Source: an uncultured Eubacteriales bacterium
GTDB taxonomy: Bacteria; Bacillota; Clostridia; Christensenellales; UBA1242
Length of the DNA: 12,009 nucleotides
NCBI GenBank assembly: GCA_902796285.1
Contig: CADBOH010000023.1
Location: forward strand, 1 to 12,009
Direction of reading: 5' to 3'
The notes beneath the pieces were generated by a model. It was not told where the DNA came from. It worked only from the letters and a program-made list of their open reading frames with translations, and made no database searches. Every line of letters starts with the position of its first letter. Positions within the stretch are counted from its first letter, which is position 1. This document shows positions 1-6,086 of this stretch, piece after piece. The position numbers were made by a program, and so were the translations under genes.

Positions 1-1
1 C

Positions 2-271
2 TGTTTCGGTGCTCATGCAACGGATTTTATAACACTTAGATTGTTTGCTCCAAAGGGGACACAGGGTCTTGATATTACACAATTTTCTCCATTTGAATAC
101 GAAAGCGAAATTTTGTTAAACTCAAATGAAATTTTCATTATGGATTACGAAGAATACGAAGAGGGCTGTATAATGCTTACCGGATTTGTGCTCAGCAAAG
201 AACTTGAATGCTATAAAGATATAGGAAAACCAAAAAAACAAAAAGAAAACGATGACGAGGAAAATTCATAA
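2..271 (+). CDS. ADP-ribosyltransferase-like protein, C-terminal part (cut by window edge)
   Basis: The frame is open to the left edge, so this is the last 89 residues of a longer protein; a TTG at 41 is internal, not a start. It carries the end of an R-S-E type ADP-ribosyltransferase domain: the FAPKGTQG strand-turn that precedes the catalytic loop, then the ExE motif as E-S-E (fragment residues 34-36) followed by ILLNSN. The order PKG, ExE, LLN matches the two complete genes downstream and the VIP2/iota-toxin type enzymes (family knowledge). After the domain it shares the tail signature LSKxxxCYKDI with its neighbours and ends in a charged Lys/Glu/Asp stretch. The next gene starts 5 bases after its stop, so the three are probably one transcript. 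The catalytic Arg and STS motifs would lie outside the window. Substrate unknown. Confidence 0.75.
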   Translation, partial: CFGAHATDFITLRLFAPKGTQGLDITQFSPFEYESEILLNSNEIFIMDYEEYEEGCIMLTGFVLSKELECYKDIGKPKKQKENDDEENS

Positions 272-276
272 AGTAA

Positions 277-1365
277 ATGAAAAAAACTAAATTACCAACT
301 AAATATCTAACAAAAATCCGCAAAATTTTAAAGGCGGAAAATTTTTCTGATGAACAAATTAACGTTATGACAGATAGATATCTTGCCTATGATGATAAAG
401 ATCGCAATCTCATGATGGAAAATGATCAAGATGATTTTCACGTATTTCTTGATAGGCTACCTAAAAAGGTTGAAGATAGAATGGTTGCGATTAAAAAAGA
501 TCCATACTTAAAAAACAACTTCTCATCAATGACAAAAATATTAAAAAGAGCAAATATTACGCTCGGTCAAGCAAAAAGCCTTTGCGCCTATTCATATTAC
601 GATAATACAGAAATATTATCAATGAAAAGAAACGCTAGCAGCAAAGAAGTCTACCTAAACAGAATAACTAACTTTTTAAAAGTAGAACTTCAAATTAAAG
701 AAAGATATTCTTCTTTTGCCCAGGTTGATAAAAAATTTGGCTCTACAATTGAATTTGTAAAGGGCCTTAATCCTTTTAGTGAAAAATCTAAAAATCTCAT
801 CAATTCGTATCTAGAAGAAAAAAACTTGAAAGTTTATAAGAAACTGTTTGTTGAATATTTAAACAGCATGAAGGATTACTATAAATACTTAGAAACAATT
901 CGTGATATGGACGAGGCTCTTAAAAATTCAATTCCCTACAATACCTGTGTTTACAGAGGGGTAAGCGAATCATTTGTGAGAACACTAGTAAAAAACTATG
1001 ACGACTATTACTCTTTGGTTGAAAAATATTTTTCTGAAACAGGATATTTAAGCACATCTCTTACTTTTATGTCTTCTTTCGCAAAAGAAAGGCACCATTT
1101 TTGTATCAAAATTTATGTACCAAAAGGAAGTGAGGGCATGGATATAACTCCGTTCTCTCATAATCGACAAGAATACGAACTACTTTTAAACTCTTGCGAT
1201 TTGTATTTTATTGATTTTTATTTGGATGAATCAACTAAGCATGATGGCATTGAAACCAAGGTCGGCACAAAGCCTACATTTGTTGCGCTCTTGTTAAGCA
1301 AAAACCGTGAGTGCTATAAAGATATTGCCGTAAAAGAAAACAACAACCACACAGAAAACGAATAA
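277..1365 (+). CDS. ADP-ribosyltransferase superfamily protein (R-S-ExE class), paralog 2
   Basis: This 362-aa protein has all three active-site signatures of the Arg-Ser-Glu ADP-ribosyltransferase class: Y226-R227-G228 (NAD-binding Arg), S259-T260-S261 in GYLSTS, and E299-Y300-E301 in the catalytic loop, followed by LLLNS. The PKG turn at 282-284 precedes the loop as in VIP2-type toxins. An ExE loop is usual for Arg-modifying members of the family, but the target here is unknown. Residues 1-90 are a helical, charged N-terminal region; about 95-220 look like the helices before the first core strand, with an insertion. No signal peptide or membrane segment is visible, so the enzyme either acts inside the cell or leaves by a route not shown here. 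The tail has LSKNRECYKDIA, shared with both neighbours. The start is supported by alignment with the next paralog (MKKTKLP versus MENYTLP, then FSDEQIN versus FNQSQIN), but its ribosome binding site is weak, suggesting translational coupling. No obvious immunity gene lies next to it. Confidence 0.8.
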   Translation: MKKTKLPTKYLTKIRKILKAENFSDEQINVMTDRYLAYDDKDRNLMMENDQDDFHVFLDRLPKKVEDRMVAIKKDPYLKNNFSSMTKILKRANITLGQAKSLCAYSYYDNTEILSMKRNASSKEVYLNRITNFLKVELQIKERYSSFAQVDKKFGSTIEFVKGLNPFSEKSKNLINSYLEEKNLKVYKKLFVEYLNSMKDYYKYLETIRDMDEALKNSIPYNTCVYRGVSESFVRTLVKNYDDYYSLVEKYFSETGYLSTSLTFMSSFAKERHHFCIKIYVPKGSEGMDITPFSHNRQEYELLLNSCDLYFIDFYLDESTKHDGIETKVGTKPTFVALLLSKNRECYKDIAVKENNNHTENE

Positions 1366-1379
1366 CTTTGGAGAATTTG

Positions 1380-2516
1380 ATGGAAAATTACACGCTCCCT
1401 GACGAGCAAAAGGAAGTTGCAAAACGAATATTAGCAGAGCAAGGTTTTAATCAATCACAGATTAACGCCATGCTTTGTGATATCCATAGTTATAGCGAAG
1501 ATGATGCTAGGGCTGAGTTAAACAAAGGGGCACAGTTAAACCGATTTTTCAATCTTTTGGCAACCACTTACAAATATTCAAAAAACCTTAAAGATTTTAA
1601 TCAGGATGTTTTAAAAAACCCAAGGCTAAAAATTGGCCTTTCAAAAGGCCAAGAATATTTAAAAAAACAAAATCTTTATTATGGGCAAGTCTGCGCAATA
1701 AATATGTATTCAAATGATATTTTTACTCCTCTATTGGAGGTAAAAAGAACGCCTGATGGATTTGCAAAAATTGTGCAAGATCTTAAGCAAAAATGCTTTG
1801 AAAACATAAAATCACACTCTATTTATCGTGGCTTTGAATTTGATGAGAAAAAAATTTTAGATGCAATAAATTTTGTGGTTACATACTCAATGCATAAAAA
1901 TTCCCGCGATAGAATGTTTGGCTATCTTACACAAAACGACCTTGATATCGTTTATGATGAATTTGCCGCACTGTTAGACAACTTAGAAGAAATTATTAAT
2001 GGCAGAGCGCTATTAAAAATACTTGACCATGCTCTAAAACGCACACTTAAAGAGAATATTGTTCTTTTTAGAGGAGTTGATTATTACTACGTAAGAAACA
2101 ATATAGCATCAATTAATGAAGACGTAGCAGGCAAACAAATTAGCGAAAGTGGATTTTTAAGCTCTTCATTAACTTTTGGCTCATCTTTTGCAAGCGATAA
2201 TGGCATGGTTGCTTTTAGACTAATTGTTCCAAAAGGCACTCAGGCTTTAAAAATCATGGAGATGTCAAATGTTGTTCAAGAGTGTGAATATTTGTTAAAT
2301 TCTTGCGATTTATATATCCTGGGAGAAACAGTTGAATCTTTTTCAAACGATGACCCCTCCTACCCTAAAAGCTCACCAAACAACAGAGGAAACGCGGTGC
2401 CTAATGTAAGAAGAAAAGTTTATACCGCCCTTGTTTTAAGTAAAAACAGAGATTGTTATAATGACATAGCCCAAAATTGTGATGACACTTTTGAAGAAAC
2501 ACGGTGCCTAATGTAA
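1380..2516 (+). CDS. ADP-ribosyltransferase superfamily protein (R-S-ExE class), paralog 3, altered C-terminus
   Basis: A 378-aa paralog of the preceding gene. I chose ATG 1380 over an in-frame TTG at 1368 because GGAG at 1370-1373 sits 6 bases upstream, and the N-terminus then aligns with the neighbour (MENYTLP/MKKTKLP). Active-site residues, counted from this Met: F230-R231-G232, S261-S262-S263 (GFLSSS) and E301-C302-E303 before YLLNSCDLY. The PKG turn lies about 15 residues before the ExE. The N-terminal 80 residues are helical and carry a QIN motif shared with paralog 2. Between the ART core and the tail is a polar Ser/Pro/Asn segment absent from the other two. The tail LSKNRDCYNDIA is present, but the last residues (ETRCLM) come from reading an adjacent 107-bp repeat out of frame; the older ending appears to survive downstream. 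No signal peptide. Activity seems intact, since the scar lies after the catalytic domain. Confidence 0.8.
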   Translation: MENYTLPDEQKEVAKRILAEQGFNQSQINAMLCDIHSYSEDDARAELNKGAQLNRFFNLLATTYKYSKNLKDFNQDVLKNPRLKIGLSKGQEYLKKQNLYYGQVCAINMYSNDIFTPLLEVKRTPDGFAKIVQDLKQKCFENIKSHSIYRGFEFDEKKILDAINFVVTYSMHKNSRDRMFGYLTQNDLDIVYDEFAALLDNLEEIINGRALLKILDHALKRTLKENIVLFRGVDYYYVRNNIASINEDVAGKQISESGFLSSSLTFGSSFASDNGMVAFRLIVPKGTQALKIMEMSNVVQECEYLLNSCDLYILGETVESFSNDDPSYPKSSPNNRGNAVPNVRRKVYTALVLSKNRDCYNDIAQNCDDTFEETRCLM

Positions 2517-2602
2517 GAAGAAAAGTTTATACCGCTCTTGTTTTAAGTAAAAACAGAGATTGTTATAACGACATAGCCCAAAATTGTGATGATACTTTTG
2601 AA
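2386..2602 (+). repeat. Imperfect 107-bp tandem direct repeat at the end of the ART array
   Basis: Positions 2386-2495 align with 2493-2602 at an offset of 107 bases, with five mismatches in 110 (2388, 2394, 2429, 2462, 2486 in the left copy). The boundary shares a short GAA. Because 107 is not a multiple of three, the second copy is in a different frame from the gene that runs into it. Three of the five differences are third-codon-position silent changes; the two near the left end change amino acids. This fits recombination between two diverged paralogs at least as well as a simple recent slip. Confidence 0.9.
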
Positions 2603-2611
2603 AACGATTAA
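2502..2611 (+). pseudogene. Orphan tail of an ART paralog (out of frame with paralog 3)
   Basis: Read in the frame of GTG 2504, this stretch encodes VPNVRRK, then YTALVLSKNRDCYNDIA and a TFEND ending at TAA 2609-2611. It is the same C-terminal module as the end of paralog 3 (2397-2495), without any catalytic domain of its own. No start codon with a ribosome binding site is evident, so it is probably untranslated. It is best read as the surviving end of either a lost fourth paralog or the original paralog 3. Confidence 0.75.
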
Positions 2612-2623
2612 AAATTATAAATT

Positions 2624-2649
2624 AAAGTCTATAACTTGTGGACTTTTTT
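2624..2649 (+). terminator. Probable intrinsic terminator closing the ART array
   Basis: AAAGTCTAT pairs with GTGGACTTT (two G-T wobbles) around a 5-base loop, and the 3' arm runs straight into a T tract. The stem is AT-rich and modest, so some readthrough into the next gene is likely. It sits 13 bases after the orphan tail's stop. Confidence 0.55.
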
Positions 2650-2666
2650 TATTTTAAATGTTACAC

Positions 2667-2672
2667 TATAAA
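2667..2672 (+). promoter_or_regulatory. Possible -10 element for the 2684 gene
   Basis: TATAAA lies 11 bases before the ATG at 2684, but no convincing -35 hexamer is present at 16-18 bases (only a T tract). If used, the leader would be about 5 bases. Readthrough past the weak upstream terminator is an equally good explanation of expression. Confidence 0.25.
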
Positions 2673-2683
2673 GAGAGATACAT

Positions 2684-3208
2684 ATGGAAAATAAAGAAAA
2701 TTTTTACAATGTAACTGAGGATTTAAGCAATCTTGTTTATGTGGTGCGAGATTGCAACCTCCCAGACAAAATCGCCCAAAAATATAATGTGGGCATGATA
2801 ATAAGAGAAAAAGGGTTTTGTGATGCAACATACATTATTGGCGGCATGAGCACTAGCCATAGATTTACCATACTTTCAAACCAATTTTTTGATATGTCCT
2901 CCTTTGATGAAGACAATAAAGGTTTATGTGTAACAAACAAAGATGCTCGTTTTAAGGTGCTCGACAAGTTTACAATCAATGACAAAACTCAAATAACCCT
3001 TCTAGAACTTCCACGAAATGGCAAGTGGAAAAATTTTAAAGATATGACATATATCATTGAAAAAAGATTGGCCCAAGACGCAAGAGAAAAATTTGCAATT
3101 CTCTCAAAAGCAGAGCCCCTTCCACAACAAAACACAAAAGCGATGCTAGCCAGATTTGACTCCCCTTTAGGAATGAATGATGATGGCGAAATGTTTCCTC
3201 TAGAATAA
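2684..3208 (+). CDS. Unrecognised 174-aa protein between ART array and rpmH
   Basis: I do not recognise the family. It is a soluble-looking mixed alpha/beta protein without a signal peptide or membrane segment. The middle alternates hydrophobic and polar residues, as in beta strands (FTILSNQFFDMSSF near 61-74, then FKVLDKF and TQITLLELP near 90-110). A helical, charged stretch follows at about 118-140, then a C-terminal PLGMNDDGEMFPLE. Cysteines lie at 23, 46 and 82, with no pairing pattern that suggests a metal site. AGAGAG at 2672-2677 is a plausible ribosome binding site 6 bases before the ATG. It lies between two terminators, so it is probably its own unit. Its position after toxin-like ART genes makes an immunity or accessory role conceivable, but nothing in the sequence shows it. 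Confidence 0.7.
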   Translation: MENKENFYNVTEDLSNLVYVVRDCNLPDKIAQKYNVGMIIREKGFCDATYIIGGMSTSHRFTILSNQFFDMSSFDEDNKGLCVTNKDARFKVLDKFTINDKTQITLLELPRNGKWKNFKDMTYIIEKRLAQDAREKFAILSKAEPLPQQNTKAMLARFDSPLGMNDDGEMFPLE

Positions 3209-3222
3209 CTAGAGGATTTTTT
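3196..3222 (+). terminator. Strong intrinsic terminator overlapping the end of the 2684 gene
   Basis: TCCTCTAG at 3196-3203 pairs perfectly with CTAGAGGA at 3209-3216 around the loop AATAA, followed by six T. The 5' arm encodes the last residues and the stop codon is in the loop. It isolates the rpmH promoter from upstream transcription. Confidence 0.85.
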
Positions 3223-3287
3223 AAATTATTATATGACATATTTTTCAAGATAAAAAAACCTTTTTTTTCTAAAATTCAATTTAATAA

Positions 3288-3316
3288 TTGACAAATGCAT
3301 TACAATTCTTTATAAT
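3288..3316 (+). promoter_or_regulatory. Consensus sigma-A-type promoter for rpmH-rnpA-yidC-jag
   Basis: TTGACA (3288-3293) and TATAAT (3311-3316) are both exact consensus, separated by exactly 17 bases. The region upstream is rich in A and T tracts, which could act as an UP-like element. Expected transcription start is near 3323, giving a leader of about 30 bases that holds AAGGAGG at 3336-3342. Confidence 0.9.
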
Positions 3317-3353
3317 AAAATAGTTACATATTAAAAAGGAGGCACAATAACCT

Positions 3354-3488
3354 ATGAAAAGAACTTATCAGCCAAAGAAAAGACAAAGAAGCAAAGTTCA
3401 CGGTTTTAGAGAAAGAATGAGAACTAATGGCGGAAGAAACGTTTTAAAAAGAAGAAGAAATCGTGGTAGAAAAAAATTATCAGCTTAA
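3354..3488 (+). CDS. rpmH: 50S ribosomal protein L34
   Basis: This 44-residue, very basic protein begins [18 protein letters not shown] and ends in GRKKLSA, the standard form and length of bacterial L34, a small protein of the large ribosomal subunit. It is shorter than most gene-calling cut-offs. AAGGAGG lies 11 bases upstream of the ATG, and a perfect-consensus promoter stands in front, fitting the high expression expected of a ribosomal protein. Its last 26 bases overlap the start of rnpA. In Bacillota rpmH often lies beside dnaA and the origin; here its upstream neighbours are an unknown gene and an ART array instead. Confidence 0.97.
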   Translation: MKRTYQPKKRQRSKVHGFRERMRTNGGRNVLKRRRNRGRKKLSA

Positions 3489-3834
3489 AACAAAAGAAAG
3501 ATCTGACCATAGATTAAAGCTAAACAGACAATTTAATTACATTTATAAAAAGGGTGAAAGAGTGCATACAAAATTTTTCAACCTTTTTGTTATAAAAAGC
3601 AAATATGAATGTTATAAAATTGGTTTTTCAGTCAGCAAAAAAGAAGGTAAGGCAAACAAACGCAATCTTTTAAAAAGAAGATTGAGGGAAGTGGTTAGGA
3701 AAAATAACCTTCCAAAAAATTATCACAACTATATACTTCAAGCAAGAATAGATGCTTGCACTCTTAGTTATCAAGAGATTGAAAAAGAACTTACCACCCT
3801 TTTTGCAAAAGTTGATTATAGCAAATTTAACTAA
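3463..3834 (+). CDS. rnpA: Ribonuclease P protein component
   Basis: RnpA binds the RNase P RNA and helps it mature the 5' ends of tRNAs. The 123-aa length is normal. The hallmark basic motif is present as R67-N68-L-L-K71-R72-R73-L-R75, followed by the expected helix. [16 protein letters not shown] near 16-31 matches the family's N-terminal HRLKKNxxF and KxG pattern, and FSVSKK near 55-60 is typical. The start is GTG 3463: a stop lies in frame at 3445, and no other ATG, GTG or TTG occurs before the conserved region. It therefore overlaps rpmH by 26 bases and carries about a dozen extra N-terminal residues. No good ribosome binding site precedes the GTG, so translation may depend on ribosomes reading rpmH. 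Confidence 0.93.
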   Translation: MVEKNYQLKTKERSDHRLKLNRQFNYIYKKGERVHTKFFNLFVIKSKYECYKIGFSVSKKEGKANKRNLLKRRLREVVRKNNLPKNYHNYILQARIDACTLSYQEIEKELTTLFAKVDYSKFN

Positions 3835-3871
3835 GGCAGACTTACCCCTAAAAATCTAAAGGAGAATTTAA

Positions 3872-5233
3872 ATGGCTAATTTAAGCACATTGCTTTCTGT
3901 TTCAGAGCCTTCTGGATTTTGGGTTGGCATTATTAGGGCGTTTGAAGGCGTAACCGGAAATTACGTTTTGGCAATTATCTTTTTGACTGTTGTTATTAGA
4001 CTTATTTGGGGCATTGTTGAAACGGTAAACAAATATGCCTCACAAAAACAAGCCGGCGTTCAAGCCAAAATGCAACCAGAACTTGAAAGAATTAAAGCAA
4101 AATACAAAAATCAGCCAGATTTGCTTGCAAGAAAGCAAAAGGAAGTTCAACAACGTTACATGGGCAGAGGTATGATTGGAATCTTTTTAATCATGCTTGT
4201 TACATTTGGCCTTAACATGCTTGTTTTCTTCTCGCTGTTTTCAGGTTTAAACACAATGGCGGCATATAAGGCTGGCAGCAGTTATGATAACTTAAAATAT
4301 CAATATGCAAACTGCTTAAACGTTGCGGATACATATCTAGGTGATTATACAGATCCTGCCAAGCTCGCAATTTTTGCAGATTATGAAAATATTGAGTTTG
4401 TTGTAAGTGAAGATGGCAAAAATATTGGTATATTTAAAGATGGAGAACTTGTTGAAAACTCACTAATTGAGTTTAAAACAGACTTTTCTAGCACAAAAAC
4501 TGTTCATGATGATGAAACAGATGAAGACAAAGAAGTTAAAGTTTCTTCAAATGCAAATATACTCGCTTTAATTGAAAAGCTTAAAATTCAAGGCGCAGAA
4601 GAGAGCGACCAAATCGTTGTTGGAACAAAAATTGTTCAAGACAAGGAAGGAAATGATCAAACACAAAATATTTATCTTTCCTCAGCAGTTCAACATATAT
4701 CAGCCATAACTCTTGGCAAATATTATGATATAAACAAGGATAGTTTCTTGTGGATAGAAAACATCTGGCAATCAGATTCAGCGTTTACAAAATCTATGGG
4801 AGACTATAAAACAATCGCAAGACAACTTGGAAAAAATGCTGGCGAAAAGGAAGAAAATATTTACAACGCATTTATGCCAACTCTTAAGGCAGAAAAAAAT
4901 AAAGTTAACGGATACTTTATCTTGCCAATCTTATGCGTTTTGAGCTCAATGCTCACATTATTTATTACATCACTTTACAACAAGATGAAAAATAAAAAGA
5001 AAGGATTGCCTCAAACAAATCAGGGATTTAAATTAACTTATGTTATTATCCCAGCAATCTTGGGTATATTCGCCCTATTCTACAACAGCGTGTTTGCAAT
5101 TTACATGATTGTTGGTCAACTTGTCTCAGCGCTTATCACTCCACTTCAACTCCTTATTGTTGATAAGATCTTAGACAGCAGAAATAAAAAAGAAGAAGAA
5201 AAAGTAGTCATCGACTATTCTAGAAAATTTTAA
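3872..5233 (+). CDS. yidC: Membrane protein insertase YidC/Oxa1 family, with large extracytoplasmic insertion
   Basis: YidC inserts and folds membrane proteins, alone or with Sec. Layout: membrane segment 1 at about 31-49 with the conserved Arg (R43) of the hydrophilic groove; cytoplasmic helical hairpin at 50-98, rich in Lys, Gln and Glu (KMQPELERIKAKYKN); membrane segment 2 at about 101-124; a long polar region at about 130-345; then membrane segments near 347-368, 388-410 and 411-432, and a charged tail. Gram-positive YidC proteins usually have only a short loop between segments 2 and 3; this one has about 215 residues, and the usual FLWI-like motif (SFLWIENIW, 291-299) sits near its end. 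No N-terminal lipoprotein signal with Cys is seen, unlike Bacillus SpoIIIJ. AAAGGAG lies 6 bases before the ATG. It follows rnpA by 37 bases, the standard order. Confidence 0.93.
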   Translation: MANLSTLLSVSEPSGFWVGIIRAFEGVTGNYVLAIIFLTVVIRLIWGIVETVNKYASQKQAGVQAKMQPELERIKAKYKNQPDLLARKQKEVQQRYMGRGMIGIFLIMLVTFGLNMLVFFSLFSGLNTMAAYKAGSSYDNLKYQYANCLNVADTYLGDYTDPAKLAIFADYENIEFVVSEDGKNIGIFKDGELVENSLIEFKTDFSSTKTVHDDETDEDKEVKVSSNANILALIEKLKIQGAEESDQIVVGTKIVQDKEGNDQTQNIYLSSAVQHISAITLGKYYDINKDSFLWIENIWQSDSAFTKSMGDYKTIARQLGKNAGEKEENIYNAFMPTLKAEKNKVNGYFILPILCVLSSMLTLFITSLYNKMKNKKKGLPQTNQGFKLTYVIIPAILGIFALFYNSVFAIYMIVGQLVSALITPLQLLIVDKILDSRNKKEEEKVVIDYSRKF

Positions 5234-5247
5234 ATAAGGAGAAAAAA

Positions 5248-6054
5248 ATGTATTTCGCAGAAGGAACAGGAAAAACAATTGAAAAGGCAATTGAAAACGC
5301 TTTGTTTGAACTTAAAGCAACCAGAGAAGATGTTGATATAAAAATCATCAACGAAGGTGGACTTTTTAAGAAGGCAAAGGTAGTTGTTACTATTTCTGAA
5401 GATGCAAGAGAAAAATACGAAAAAAGAAATGGTAAAAAAGCTGAAGAGAAAACAGTAGTAGAAGTTAAAGAAGAAAAGGTTCAAGTAGAACCAGTAATTG
5501 AGGAAAAACCTGCTAAAAAAGAACCTAAAGTTAAAAAAGAACCAGTAAAAAAAGTTGAAAATGAAGTTGACGAAGATGAGGAAGATGAAGAGGTTGAAAA
5601 GCCTGTTAAAACCGTTGATCCTGAAGAGTTTTTGAAAAACTTTTTTGAAAAGGCTGGCAAAACAGTTACCATTGAAGTGACCGAAGATGAAAACTATCGC
5701 ACATATCATGTTGATGGTGAAGATCTTGGTGAAATGATTGGACACCGCGGTGAATGCTTCTACGCAATTAGCAGGCTTCTCGCCGCAGTTGTTGGTAAAC
5801 AAGATAAAAAACTTTTATTGGATATTGGCCAATACAGAGAAAAAAGAAAAGAAAGTCTTACACAACTTGCACTTAGAACTGCATCAAAAGTTGCAAAGAC
5901 TGGCAGATATCAAAAACTTGAACCAATGAACCCAAGCGATAGAAGAATTATTCATACTGCCCTTCAAAGCGATGACAGAGTTACAACACTCAGCAAAGGC
6001 ACAGAGCCTCACAGATATGTTATCGTTTTCCCAAAAGAATATGATGAAAGATAA
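5248..6054 (+). CDS. jag: Jag/KhpB (EloR) RNA-binding protein
   Basis: Three expected parts are visible in 268 aa. Residues 1-52 form the Jag-N domain (EGTGKTIEKAIENAL, then a GLFKKAKV turn). Residues 53-125 are a linker rich in Lys, Glu and Pro with an acidic run (DEDEEDEE). Residues 135-195 form a KH domain with the RNA-binding GxxG loop as G165-H-R-G168, and about 200-265 an R3H domain with R232-x3-H236. In streptococci the homologue is an RNA-binding regulator of cell elongation and division that works with KhpA (family knowledge); the role here is inferred. AAGGAG 7 bases before the ATG and a 14-base gap after yidC place it in the same transcript. It ends at a two-way terminator. Confidence 0.95.
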   Translation: MYFAEGTGKTIEKAIENALFELKATREDVDIKIINEGGLFKKAKVVVTISEDAREKYEKRNGKKAEEKTVVEVKEEKVQVEPVIEEKPAKKEPKVKKEPVKKVENEVDEDEEDEEVEKPVKTVDPEEFLKNFFEKAGKTVTIEVTEDENYRTYHVDGEDLGEMIGHRGECFYAISRLLAAVVGKQDKKLLLDIGQYREKRKESLTQLALRTASKVAKTGRYQKLEPMNPSDRRIIHTALQSDDRVTTLSKGTEPHRYVIVFPKEYDER

Positions 6055-6086
6055 AAAAGACTGAGATAATTCTCAGCCTTTTTTAT
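6055..6086. terminator. Bidirectional terminator between jag and the 6083 minus-strand gene
   Basis: CTGAGA (6061-6066) pairs with TCTCAG (6071-6076) around TAAT. A run of A precedes the stem and a run of T follows it, so it can end transcription from both sides. The genes on either side converge here; the minus-strand stop codon lies within the T run. Confidence 0.8.

Noticed and set aside
41..271. A separate small gene beginning at TTG 41
   Set aside because: The frame is open to the left edge, and the residues before it continue the ART alignment, so it is the end of a cut gene.
1368..1382. TTG 1368 as start of paralog 3
   Set aside because: GGAG at 1370-1373 is placed for ATG 1380, and the protein then aligns with the N-terminus of paralog 2; the TTG would put the ribosome binding site inside the gene.
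1810..1840. Second YRG motif in paralog 3 (Tyr149-Arg150-Gly151) as an extra active site
   Set aside because: It is not followed by STS and ExE motifs at proper spacing and is not shared with paralog 2; the FRG at 230-232 is the catalytic one.
2490..2611. Programmed frameshift joining paralog 3 to the second tail copy
   Set aside because: A shift would produce a protein with the same tail twice, and no slippery heptamer followed by a structure is evident at the junction. A recombination scar explains it more simply.
3209..3353. Replication origin / DnaA boxes beside rpmH
   Set aside because: The gap is AT-rich, but I find no TTATCCACA-like boxes, and dnaA is not in the window.
5230..5802. 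190-aa Phe-rich reading frame opposite jag
   Set aside because: It is the antisense shadow of a Lys/Glu-rich gene (AAA/GAA read as TTT/TTC), with no ribosome binding site or plausible protein features.
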